A DNA stretch of 64,000 nucleotides, taken from Flavobacteriales bacterium. Lineage in GTDB: Bacteria > Bacteroidota > Bacteroidia > Flavobacteriales_D > Sanyastnellaceae. The notes under the pieces were generated by a model. It was not told the origin of the DNA and searched no databases. It was given only the letters and a program-made list of their open reading frames with translations. A program made the translations under genes and the position numbers. Location of the stretch: NCBI GenBank assembly GCA_022447625.1, contig JAKVAX010000003.1, positions 62,001 through 126,000 on the forward strand, read 5' to 3'. This document shows, piece by piece, positions 1 through 8,120 of this stretch. Position 1 is the stretch's first letter; each line of letters starts with the position of its first letter.

Positions 1-2093
1 ATACCATCGTTCGACTCGAAACTGATGGCTTTCATATTTACGTGCATATCAGACGAAATGATGTTCGTAATTCGCTGCACAAGCCCAACGTCATCAATAC
101 CTGAGAACTGCACGGTAACCTCGAATTGATTCAGTTCTTTACTGGCCCAGCGAGCTTTGATCACTCGGTAGGCGTAGTTGCTTAGGAGTTGCGTGGCGTT
201 CGGGCAATTCACACGGTGAACCTTAATCTCACCGTTAACGGTTACGAATCCAAACACGTCATCTCCAGGGATCGGATTACAGCATCGAGCAAGGGTATAA
301 TCCATACGCTGTTGCTCATCGCCAATCAACAGAATGTCTTTCTTCCCAGGGATAGGAGCAATGACCTTATTGTCAACTTGCTTCGGAGGAATGATTGGTG
401 CTTTTTTGAAGATGATTCGTCCACCATCAACCTCGAAGCCTTTGAGCTTCTTGATGTCGATCTTTCCTTTGGCTATCTGGAAGTAGAGTTCAGTTGCTGA
501 GTCTACGTTGTAGTGCTTTTCGAGAGCGGTGATGTTAATGCTCAAGAAACCAACCCCAAGGTTCTTGAACTTTCGACGAAGCATGTCTTTTCCTTCACCT
601 GCCACTTTGCGCTTTTCTTCCTTCAGCGCATGCTTGATTTTCTGACGGGCTCTTGCTGTTACCACGTAGTTCAACCAGTCTTCTTTAGGCGTCTGCTTTT
701 TTGAAGTGATGATTTCCACCTGATCACCTGAACGCAATTCATGGCTCAACGGAACCAGTCGGTGATTCACCTTGGCGCCAATGCATTGCGATCCGATCTG
801 AGAGTGGATGTTGAAGGCGAAGTCAAGGGCGGTCGATCCTTTAGGTAGGGTCTTCAGATCTCCATTCGGGGTGAAGATGTAAATCTCCTCACTGAATAGA
901 TTGAGTTTGAAATCGTCGATGAAGGTTAGGGCGTCATCTTGTGCGCTTTCCAAGACTTCACGAATCTGTGAGAGCCAACGATCAAGGTTATTCTCCGCGT
1001 TTTCGGTTCCTCCTTTGTACTTCCAGTGTGCAGCGAATCCTTTCTCTGCAACGTCATCCATACGACGAGAACGGATCTGTACTTCCACCCATTTACCCGT
1101 AGGCGACATCACAGTAGTATGGAGTGATTCGTATCCGTTTCCTTTCGGAATGGAGATCCAATCACGCAGGCGATCAGGGTTTGGCTGGTAGAAATCAGTG
1201 ACCATCGAATAGACCTTCCAAGCGAGAGCTTTTTCTCCTTCGATCTCTGTTTCTAGAATGATTCGAATCGCAAATACGTCGTAGATGTCTTCAAATCGAA
1301 CGCGCTTCTTCTGCATCTTATTCCAGATGCTGAAAATGCTCTTTGTTCTTCCCTTGATCTCGTATTCAATGCCTGCTTCGTTGAGGGCATTGCGAATAGG
1401 AAGGGTGAATTTATTGATGAAGCGCGTACGAACTGCTTTTGTCTTTTCGAGTTTCGATGAAATCTCTTGGTACTGCTCCGGCTCTTTGTACTTCAGCGAA
1501 AGGTCTTCGAGTTCTGTCTTGATATTGTACAAACCCAGACGATGTGCTAGCGGTGCATACATGAAGAGCGTTTCGCTCGCAATCTTCAACTGCTTTTCTC
1601 GCGCCATGTGGCCCAAGGTGCGCATGTTGTGAAGACGGTCGGCAATTTTGATCAGGATCACGCGGATGTCGTCGCTCAAGGTCAACAACATTTTGCGGAA
1701 GTTCTCCGCCTGCATAGAAGAAGTCTGATCGAAAACACCAGAGATCTTTGTCAATCCATCGATAATCATTCGCTCTTTCGAGCCGAATAAGGTTTCAATA
1801 TCTTCTAAAGTGATGTAGGTGTCTTCAACTGTATCGTGAAGTAAGGCGCATACGATAGAGGTGGTGTCCAGTCCGATTTCTTCAGCGCAAATGCGTGCTA
1901 CGGCAATCGGGTGATAGATATATGGTTCACCAGACTTTCGGCGCATCTCTTTGTGCGCTTCTAGTGCAATATCGAAGGCCTTGCGAATACGTCGTTTATC
2001 TTGTGTAGACTTCGAGCGCACGGCACTTCTTAGCAACCCACGGTATCGTCGTAGGATCTCTTTCTTCTCAGCTTCCTGATCTATGTTGAGCAT
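1..2093 (-). CDS. rel: Bifunctional (p)ppGpp synthetase/hydrolase (Rel/SpoT family), C-terminus cut by window edge
   Basis: This enzyme makes and degrades the stringent-response alarmone (p)ppGpp in the cytoplasm. I translated the minus strand from the ATG at 2093. The HD hydrolase domain shows YIYHP near residue 61 and LLHDTVEDT near 84-92. The synthetase domain shows GRTKSIFSIWNKM near residue 247. A TGS domain (IYIFTPNGDLKTLPKGST) begins near residue 400, and an ACT-type regulatory region begins before the window edge. About 697 residues are visible of a family length near 735. Both catalytic domains look intact, so it is probably the single bifunctional Rel of this genome. It lies 8 bases behind fumarylacetoacetase on the same strand and may be cotranscribed with it. 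Confidence 0.95.
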   Translation of the reverse strand, partial: MLNIDQEAEKKEILRRYRGLLRSAVRSKSTQDKRRIRKAFDIALEAHKEMRRKSGEPYIYHPIAVARICAEEIGLDTTSIVCALLHDTVEDTYITLEDIETLFGSKERMIIDGLTKISGVFDQTSSMQAENFRKMLLTLSDDIRVILIKIADRLHNMRTLGHMAREKQLKIASETLFMYAPLAHRLGLYNIKTELEDLSLKYKEPEQYQEISSKLEKTKAVRTRFINKFTLPIRNALNEAGIEYEIKGRTKSIFSIWNKMQKKRVRFEDIYDVFAIRIILETEIEGEKALAWKVYSMVTDFYQPNPDRLRDWISIPKGNGYESLHTTVMSPTGKWVEVQIRSRRMDDVAEKGFAAHWKYKGGTENAENNLDRWLSQIREVLESAQDDALTFIDDFKLNLFSEEIYIFTPNGDLKTLPKGSTALDFAFNIHSQIGSQCIGAKVNHRLVPLSHELRSGDQVEIITSKKQTPKEDWLNYVVTARARQKIKHALKEEKRKVAGEGKDMLRRKFKNLGVGFLSINITALEKHYNVDSATELYFQIAKGKIDIKKLKGFEVDGGRIIFKKAPIIPPKQVDNKVIAPIPGKKDILLIGDEQQRMDYTLARCCNPIPGDDVFGFVTVNGEIKVHRVNCPNATQLLSNYAYRVIKARWASKELNQFEVTVQFSGIDDVGLVQRITNIISSDMHVNMKAISFESNDG

Positions 2094-2101
2094 AAAGGTT
2101 C

Positions 2102-3373
2102 TCAGCGGGTAGGAAGCAATTTGCTTCTCACTTCCCCAAATCCAATTCTAATATCGCCATTTGTCGCGTGTCCGCGCATAATGACTTCATCATTATCATT
2201 AATGAACTTACGTTCTTCTCCGTTCGACAGTTTCAATGGCTTTGTTCCTTTCCAAGAAAGTTCAAGCATTGAACCGTAGCTCGTCTCATCTTTCCCTGAA
2301 ATAGTACCGCTTGCCATCATGTCACCTCCTCGGATATTACATCCGTTTACGGTGTGGTGAGCCAATTGCTGCGACATGTTCCAGTACATGTATTTGAAGT
2401 TTGAACGACAGATGACAGTTTCATCGTTGCCTTCAGGCTGGATACCAACTTCGAGGTTGATGTCGTAGTTACGGTTGCCATCGTATTCAAGGTAGCTCAA
2501 TACCGGTGGGTCTTGGGCAGGACCAGCGACTTTGTATGGCTCGAGTGCATCAAGCGTTACTACCCAAGCTGAAACAGACGAAGCAAAGTTCTTCCCAAGG
2601 AATGGTCCGAGTGGCACATATTCCCATTTCTGAATGTCACGTGCACTCCAATCATTGAACAACACCATTCCGAAGATGTAATTTTCTGCTTCAGAAGTTC
2701 CAATACTATCTCCCATCGGCTTACCTGGGTAAGTGATGAATGCCATCTCCAATTCAAAATCAAGAAGCTTACAAGGTCCAAACACAGGAGCATCTGCATC
2801 TGCTGGGAGCATTTGTCCTTTCGGACGATGAATAGGTGTTCCTGAAACCACAATTGAAGATGATCTTCCGTGGTAACCTACAGGGATGTGCTTCCAGTTA
2901 GGTAGCAAAGCGTTCGCTGGGTCGCGGAACATTTTTCCCACGTTAGTGGCGTGTTCAATCGAAGAATAGAAATCAGTGTAATCACCAATCTCAACTGGCA
3001 ACAACATCTCGCAATCTCCCATAGGAAGCAACGCCTGCTTCACATGATGCTCCTTGTCACGCAAATCCGGAATATCTGACGAAAGCAACTTGCTCACACG
3101 ATTTCGAAGTTCACGTGTAGCTACTTTCCCGCGATGAATAATTGGGTTCAAGGTATTCGAGCTCAAATCATCAAGTGTAAACGGCAGGTTCTCGAGGTAA
3201 CCAAGCACGTGAAGGGCTTTCAGGTCAAGAACATGTTCTCCAATAGCTACACCTACTCGGGCGTCCATTTGCGGCGTTTTGAAGATCCCGAATGGAAGGT
3301 TCTGAATAGGGAAATCGCTGTGGTCTGGGACATTCACCCAAGACGTCAATTTAGGGTCGTTTGCACTGATCAT
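2102..3373 (-). CDS. fahA: Fumarylacetoacetase
   Basis: This enzyme hydrolyses fumarylacetoacetate to fumarate and acetoacetate, the last step of tyrosine/homogentisate degradation. The 423-residue length is typical. An SH3-like N-terminal domain precedes the FAH catalytic domain. The catalytic and metal-binding segment DFYSSIEHATNVG puts Asp134 and the catalytic His at about residue 141. VGYHGRSSS, LDFELEMAF and FNDWSARDIQ are family signatures. The ATG at 3373 is preceded by a TAnnTTTG box 20 bases upstream. No other tyrosine-catabolic gene is in the window. Confidence 0.96.
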   Translation of the reverse strand: MISANDPKLTSWVNVPDHSDFPIQNLPFGIFKTPQMDARVGVAIGEHVLDLKALHVLGYLENLPFTLDDLSSNTLNPIIHRGKVATRELRNRVSKLLSSDIPDLRDKEHHVKQALLPMGDCEMLLPVEIGDYTDFYSSIEHATNVGKMFRDPANALLPNWKHIPVGYHGRSSSIVVSGTPIHRPKGQMLPADADAPVFGPCKLLDFELEMAFITYPGKPMGDSIGTSEAENYIFGMVLFNDWSARDIQKWEYVPLGPFLGKNFASSVSAWVVTLDALEPYKVAGPAQDPPVLSYLEYDGNRNYDINLEVGIQPEGNDETVICRSNFKYMYWNMSQQLAHHTVNGCNIRGGDMMASGTISGKDETSYGSMLELSWKGTKPLKLSNGEERKFINDNDEVIMRGHATNGDIRIGFGEVRSKLLPTR

Positions 3374-3392
3374 TACAGGTAAGCTTTGACTG

Positions 3393-3400
3393 CAAATGTA
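3393..3400 (-). promoter_or_regulatory. Bacteroidota -7 promoter box for fumarylacetoacetase
   Basis: The minus strand reads TACATTTG, a perfect match to the Bacteroidota consensus TAnnTTTG. It lies 19 bases upstream of the ATG at 3373. No clear -33 TTTG element is found at the usual spacing, so the call rests on the -7 box and its position. Confidence 0.45.
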
Positions 3401-3467
3401 GCAATCAACCTCACATTTTTTACTTTCAAGTGAGGAGGAAAGGAAGGCTTTGATAACTTTCGCCAGA

Positions 3468-4046
3468 ATGGAAAAGAAGAGGCTTTCACCGTGGCTTGTT
3501 TTTTCGGCTCTCGCCGGAACGGCATTCGCCTTATTCCATTTCGTGAATACCCTTGTTTATTCAATTCCTGAGCTCAAGGTTCCAGGCACCGCTAAAGAAG
3601 TGTCGAACCAGTACATGACGCCGTTCTTTCACCAAGGTTGGAAGTTGTTTGCACCCGATGTGCCCGCCGTGCAGTATTCACTAGAATATCGTTTTCCAGA
3701 GGAGGGGAAGTGGAATGGCTGGACCAACGCAGAAGACCTGCCAGGTATTTCATCGCACCCACGTGTTGAATACATAATCCAGAAGATGGAGCTGTATTTG
3801 GCGAACGACATGCGCAGCAATTTGACCTACAACCCTGATTCAACCGTTAACTTTGATTTGATTGTGGATGACGCACCGTATCAGCGCGTCTTGTACTATG
3901 CTGTCCGCAGGCATGAGTCGATTTACTTGTCTCGACCTGATTCGGTGCAGTTGCGCTTGAATCTTCATCGCACTCCTCCGTTTGATGGGAGCGAGAAGAA
4001 AGAAGATATAAGCTTTCAATTTCCTGTATATCGATTCAAGCAATGA
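3468..4046 (+). CDS. DUF5819-like membrane-anchored protein
   Basis: I recognise this as resembling the uncharacterised DUF5819 family. One N-terminal hydrophobic segment (WLVFSALAGTAFALFHFVNTL) is followed by an extracytoplasmic domain with the motif NQYMTPFFHQGWKLFAPDVP, where the W-x-L-F-A-P core is the family hallmark. The ATG at 3468 gives a 192-residue product. A TTG 18 bases upstream, directly after a purine-rich GGAGGAAAGGAAGG stretch, would add six residues and cannot be excluded. Its stop overlaps the start of the HTTM-like gene by 4 bases, and the two families often travel together. Its function is unknown; a joint role with the HTTM-like partner is inferred. Confidence 0.72.
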   Translation: MEKKRLSPWLVFSALAGTAFALFHFVNTLVYSIPELKVPGTAKEVSNQYMTPFFHQGWKLFAPDVPAVQYSLEYRFPEEGKWNGWTNAEDLPGISSHPRVEYIIQKMELYLANDMRSNLTYNPDSTVNFDLIVDDAPYQRVLYYAVRRHESIYLSRPDSVQLRLNLHRTPPFDGSEKKEDISFQFPVYRFKQ

Positions 4047-4894
4047 AAGAGTTAGCGATTCGATATACTGAGCTACTGAGCGAAATTCGCCATCCGAATG
4101 TGATGCGTCTCTTCCGCTTTTTGGCCTATGCTTGGATGTTTTTTAATGCCTTGTACTTCTTCCCCATTCGTCATCAGATGTGGGGTGAGTATTCGATGAT
4201 CATGAGTTTTCATCCAGAGCAAAGTGTAACCATTAACTTCGCATACTTACTTGATCATCAGCGCGCCTTGGCTCTCCCCGCTTTTTATGCCTACATTATC
4301 TCGATCGCTTTGGCGGTTGTTGGAATTGGCGGAAGGCTCGTCCGAATGGTTGTGTTCTTCTTGTCGTGGCTGTTGTACTACGCTTGCGTTCCAGCCTTCA
4401 ATTCGTCTTTCTTACTCTTCAATATCTTCTCCTTCTTCTTGATGTTCTTTGGCAGAAAAGGGGGAGGGCCAATTGATGCGATCTTTTCTAACATCGCATT
4501 CTGGGCCTGTCGAGTTCAGTTTTTGCTGGTTTACTCCATAGCTGGAGGCTACAAACTAACTGGTCAAACGTGGTTGAATGGGTCTTCGCTATGGTATGCC
4601 CTGCACTTGGATCATTTCACACGTCCATGGCTGCTAGAACTTATGAAGCCGATGAAAGGAGTCTTAATGGCGTTAACTTACTTCGGTGTGATCTACCAGC
4701 TTGTTTTCCCGTTCCTGGTTTGGTTCAAGAGAATCAAGACTCCGTTATTCATTGCAGGAATCCTTTTTCACGCCTTCATAGGCATAGGAATGCGATTACC
4801 AGAATTCGGTTTGGCAATGATTGTTGGTTATAGCCTGTTCATGAGTGAAGAGACCGCTGAGAAAGTGGTGAGGAAACTTCGATTGAAAGCTTAG
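4043..4894 (+). CDS. HTTM-like multi-pass membrane protein (vitamin K-dependent carboxylase superfamily)
   Basis: The product has 283 residues and at least six hydrophobic segments. The stretch YSIAGGYKLTGQTWLNGSSL carries the Y-x(5)-KL-x(3)-W-x-G pattern of HTTM-domain proteins, which are distant relatives of vitamin K-dependent gamma-carboxylase. No enzyme activity can be assigned from sequence. It is translationally coupled (ATGA overlap) to the DUF5819-like gene and probably forms a complex with it in the inner membrane. Its TAG stop overlaps the TAA stop of the convergent moxR gene (shared TTAG at 4891-4894), leaving no room for a terminator. Confidence 0.72.
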   Translation: MKELAIRYTELLSEIRHPNVMRLFRFLAYAWMFFNALYFFPIRHQMWGEYSMIMSFHPEQSVTINFAYLLDHQRALALPAFYAYIISIALAVVGIGGRLVRMVVFFLSWLLYYACVPAFNSSFLLFNIFSFFLMFFGRKGGGPIDAIFSNIAFWACRVQFLLVYSIAGGYKLTGQTWLNGSSLWYALHLDHFTRPWLLELMKPMKGVLMALTYFGVIYQLVFPFLVWFKRIKTPLFIAGILFHAFIGIGMRLPEFGLAMIVGYSLFMSEETAEKVVRKLRLKA

Positions 4895-5862
4895 AAGAGC
4901 TCTTTAACAATGCGCTCTACAGTGTAGCCCTCAGCTTCAGCTTTATAGTTGCGAACCACACGGTGACGTAGAATCGGAAGCGCTACCGCCTGAACATCTT
5001 CGATGTCTGGAGAGTACTTTCCATTCAATGCCGCGTGACACTTAGCACCAATGATTAGGTACTGTGATGCACGAGGACCAGCTCCCCAGCTCAGAAAGTT
5101 GTTGACCATGTCAGGAGCCATGTCACGTCCAGGACGTGTCTTGCCAACAAGCTTAACCGCGTACTCAATGACGTTGTCAGCCACTGGCATCTTTCGAATC
5201 AAGTTCTGGAAGAACAGAATCTGCTCTGCATCGATCACTGAATCTACTTTGGCAACACCGCCACCTGTAGTGTTCTTAACGACGCTGAGCTCTTCTTCAT
5301 ACGTTGGATAGTCTACCCAAATGTTGAACATGAAACGGTCAAGTTGTGCTTCAGGAAGCGGGTAGGTTCCCTCTTGTTCAATTGGGTTTTGCGTTGCAAG
5401 CACGAAGAACGGAGAAGGGAGTGGGTATCGTTGTCCGGCAGCTGTTACAGCACGCTCCTGCATCGCCTCAAGCAAAGCTGCCTGAGTTTTAGGTGGTGTA
5501 CGGTTAATCTCATCTGCCAGAATGATATTCGAGAATAAAGGTCCTTTGACGAAACGGAACTGACGATTCTCATCCAAGATCTCAGAACCGACGATGTCAG
5601 ATGGCATCAGGTCAGGTGTGAACTGAATACGGTTGAATGAAAGACCGAGTGCTTCAGAAATGGTGTTGACCAAAAGTGTCTTTGCCAGTCCAGGCACACC
5701 AACAAGTAGACAGTGTCCGTTACCGAAGATCGAAATGATTACTTCCTTGATAACGTCTTCCTGACCAACGATCACTTTACCGATCTCTTTGGTCAATTTG
5801 TGGTAGTCTTCTCTTAGGTGGTCTAGCGCCTCTGCGTCAGACTTATAATTTGGTACAGCCAT
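4891..5862 (-). CDS. MoxR-family AAA+ ATPase
   Basis: This is a cytoplasmic MoxR-type AAA+ ATPase, a class that usually acts as a chaperone in maturation of envelope or von Willebrand A-domain proteins. Walker A is GVPGLAKT at residues 55-62 and Walker B is IILADE around 113-118. The sensor region ATQNPIEQEGTYPLPEAQLD follows. The length of 323 residues is typical. It is the last gene of the foldase group on the minus strand, 46 bases behind the SurA-like gene. No VWA-domain partner is adjacent inside the window. Confidence 0.93.
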   Translation of the reverse strand: MAVPNYKSDAEALDHLREDYHKLTKEIGKVIVGQEDVIKEVIISIFGNGHCLLVGVPGLAKTLLVNTISEALGLSFNRIQFTPDLMPSDIVGSEILDENRQFRFVKGPLFSNIILADEINRTPPKTQAALLEAMQERAVTAAGQRYPLPSPFFVLATQNPIEQEGTYPLPEAQLDRFMFNIWVDYPTYEEELSVVKNTTGGGVAKVDSVIDAEQILFFQNLIRKMPVADNVIEYAVKLVGKTRPGRDMAPDMVNNFLSWGAGPRASQYLIIGAKCHAALNGKYSPDIEDVQAVALPILRHRVVRNYKAEAEGYTVERIVKELF

Positions 5863-5908
5863 GTCTTCTTTTCGTTCAAGAGTGACGAAAATAAGGAAAA
5901 GTCAATCC

Positions 5909-7264
5909 TTATGAGTCACCTTTAATCCACATGAAGCGGAATTCACAATCTTTATAATCAGGATTCAGTTTAACGAAGGTTGAGCGTAAACGTTTCTCAA
6001 TCCATTTATCCACTGCAGTTTCCTGCATGTCAGCCTCTACTTGCTGCTTGAACAACAGGTAATCGTCTTTCAGGTTCGCTTGGTGAGCTGCCAGTCGTGA
6101 ATCAAGTTTGTAGATCGCGTATTGCGGGTTTCCTCCTGGTGATTGAATCAAGATAGGTTCAGATACTTCACCTACTTCGAGCTTATCAAGTACGAGGAAT
6201 ACATTTCGATCCAATTCATCCACACTGTGCTTCATACCCCCAACGCGGAAGTTGGCAACACGCCCACCTTGATTTCGCGTGTCTTCATTCGTTGAGAAGC
6301 GAATAGCCGCTTGCTCAAAGGTCAACGAGTCAGCGCGAATGGCAGTGGCGATGCTATCAATTTTCCCTTCGGTATAAACCAAAGCATCGTCACTCACCGT
6401 AGGGGAGAACAACACGTGACAACAGCTAAATACTTGTCCGCGTTTGTCTGTCGGCTTCAGGAAGTGGAATCCAAATTCAGTTTCGAAAACCGGTGAGAGC
6501 TGCTCGAGCTCTGTGGAGTACACCATTTCTTCAAAGGCCGGTACGAACGCACCTTTGCTGATGTTCTCGTAGCAACCTCCTTTGTACTTCGATCCTGGAT
6601 CATCAGAGAAACGGCTTGCCGCTAAGTTGAAACGCATTTTACCTTCGGCAACAAGAGCACGTACAGAATCCGCTTGATTTCGTTTAGCAGCAACCTCTTG
6701 TGGGGTAGGTGCCGGCTCAATAATGATCATGCTATATTCAACCTGCTCACTGATCAGTGGAATACTGTCTGTAGGCATGTTGTCGAAGTACTCTTTTACC
6801 TGTTTTGGAGTGGCGGTAACTCGGCTTTGAAGCTGGTATTGCATCTGCTGAATCAGCAGCTGCTCTTCAATTGGTTCACGGAATTCATCACGCCATTGCG
6901 CTACAGATTTCCCGTATTCAGCCTCAAAGGCCTCAACCGAACCAAAAAGCTGCATGTAGTACGCTAGACGTTTTTCGATTTCTGATTGGATCTGCTGTTC
7001 CGTAACAACCAAACTGTCTAGTCGTGATTGGTGTAACAGAAGGCGAGAGAACAATAGGCCCTCAATAGATACGCAACGAGAATCTCCATCGGGGTCAACT
7101 CCTTGGAGTCTTTGCTGAAGGAGATCATTTTCAAGATCACTCTGAAGAACGATTTCGTTCCCGACTACTCCGATAATACGATCAATGATTTCACCTTGGG
7201 GCTGCGCAAAAGCGGCAACGCTCCAAAGTAGGCTGATCGTTATAAGCAACGCTGTCTTATTCAT
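5909..7264 (-). CDS. surA: SurA-like periplasmic peptidylprolyl isomerase
   Basis: This 451-residue secreted foldase is expected to assist outer-membrane protein assembly in the periplasm. A signal peptide (LLITISLLWSVAAFAQ) is followed by a SurA-type N-terminal chaperone region (GVVGNEIVLQSDLENDLLQQR). Two parvulin-type domains follow, roughly residues 165-275 (FSDDPGSKYKGG) and 280-385 (FSTNEDTRNQGG). Each keeps the conserved FS-x(3-8)-GG loop. The gene overlaps the preceding lipoprotein gene by 8 bases, which indicates coupled translation. Confidence 0.9.
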   Translation of the reverse strand: MNKTALLITISLLWSVAAFAQPQGEIIDRIIGVVGNEIVLQSDLENDLLQQRLQGVDPDGDSRCVSIEGLLFSRLLLHQSRLDSLVVTEQQIQSEIEKRLAYYMQLFGSVEAFEAEYGKSVAQWRDEFREPIEEQLLIQQMQYQLQSRVTATPKQVKEYFDNMPTDSIPLISEQVEYSMIIIEPAPTPQEVAAKRNQADSVRALVAEGKMRFNLAASRFSDDPGSKYKGGCYENISKGAFVPAFEEMVYSTELEQLSPVFETEFGFHFLKPTDKRGQVFSCCHVLFSPTVSDDALVYTEGKIDSIATAIRADSLTFEQAAIRFSTNEDTRNQGGRVANFRVGGMKHSVDELDRNVFLVLDKLEVGEVSEPILIQSPGGNPQYAIYKLDSRLAAHQANLKDDYLLFKQQVEADMQETAVDKWIEKRLRSTFVKLNPDYKDCEFRFMWIKGDS

Positions 7265-8120
7265 TGTCTGTCATTTTTTCGACCTCGTTTCTCGCTAGGG
7301 CATCTTTGTACAACTGCTCGCGCATGTTGGTCAGTAATTCCTTCTTCCGTTTGTTGATGATCAGGTTGCGAATTTGATCTTCAACTAGGTCTATCGGAGA
7401 AACGCCATCTTTCAACTTATAGTCTAAGACGGATACGAAGTACATTTTGTCACTTTTCTCGAATTCGGTCGATGGCTTTTTCTTCAAAAAGCTCTCTACA
7501 TTATAGACTTCTAGAGGTACTTGCTGTAACAGGTCTTCAAAGTACATCCATTCTTCCACATCCACATAATAGCTGGCGCCATAATCAACGCAGAACTGCT
7601 CAAGTTTTACCAAATCTTCTGATTCATCACTCTCGAAGAGCTTGCGAAACCGTTTGAGTTTGGGGGTGTCTTTTGCCAGAATACAGAACTTAACCTTGAC
7701 GATGTAGTCATTCAGACTGAAGATCTCTTGGTTCTGTTCATAGTAGGCGTTGACCTCTGCTTCTGTGAGGTTTGTGTCTAGTCGTTGCTGAACAAAGGTG
7801 TTCTCATACGCATAGGTGAGCAGCGTGTTTCGGTAATTCTCGAGCTCTTGCTCAAACTTCTTTTCCTCTTCAGGAAGATTGGTTTCAGCCGTGTGAAGCA
7901 TGACCTGAAGCTTGAGCCAATCATTGATGTAGCGTTCAGCTAACATAATGCTGTCTTCTTCGCTCGATTGATCAGGGATAATGGCACTCAGCTCTTCCCA
8001 CGTCAATGTTTTGTCGTAGGCACGAGCAACGCCATCAACTACACCTTCAGTTGAGGCCTCCTCCTTTGGTTGGCAGGCAAGAAATAATATGGAACAGGCG
8101 ATCAGCGCGTATCTGATCAT
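7257..8120 (-). CDS. SurA/parvulin-related lipoprotein without clear isomerase domain
   Basis: The 287-residue product starts with a lipoprotein signal whose lipobox LFLAC puts the lipidated Cys at residue 16. The rest is charged and helical and resembles the N-terminal chaperone region of PpiC/SurA proteins (ELEQELENYRNTLLTYAYEN, ENQEIFSLNDYIVKVK). I cannot find the conserved parvulin catalytic loop, so it is probably a substrate-binding chaperone and not an isomerase. It overlaps both neighbours (4 bases upstream, 8 downstream), so the three foldase genes form one translational unit. Confidence 0.78.
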   Translation of the reverse strand: MIRYALIACSILFLACQPKEEASTEGVVDGVARAYDKTLTWEELSAIIPDQSSEEDSIMLAERYINDWLKLQVMLHTAETNLPEEEKKFEQELENYRNTLLTYAYENTFVQQRLDTNLTEAEVNAYYEQNQEIFSLNDYIVKVKFCILAKDTPKLKRFRKLFESDESEDLVKLEQFCVDYGASYYVDVEEWMYFEDLLQQVPLEVYNVESFLKKKPSTEFEKSDKMYFVSVLDYKLKDGVSPIDLVEDQIRNLIINKRKKELLTNMREQLYKDALARNEVEKMTDNE

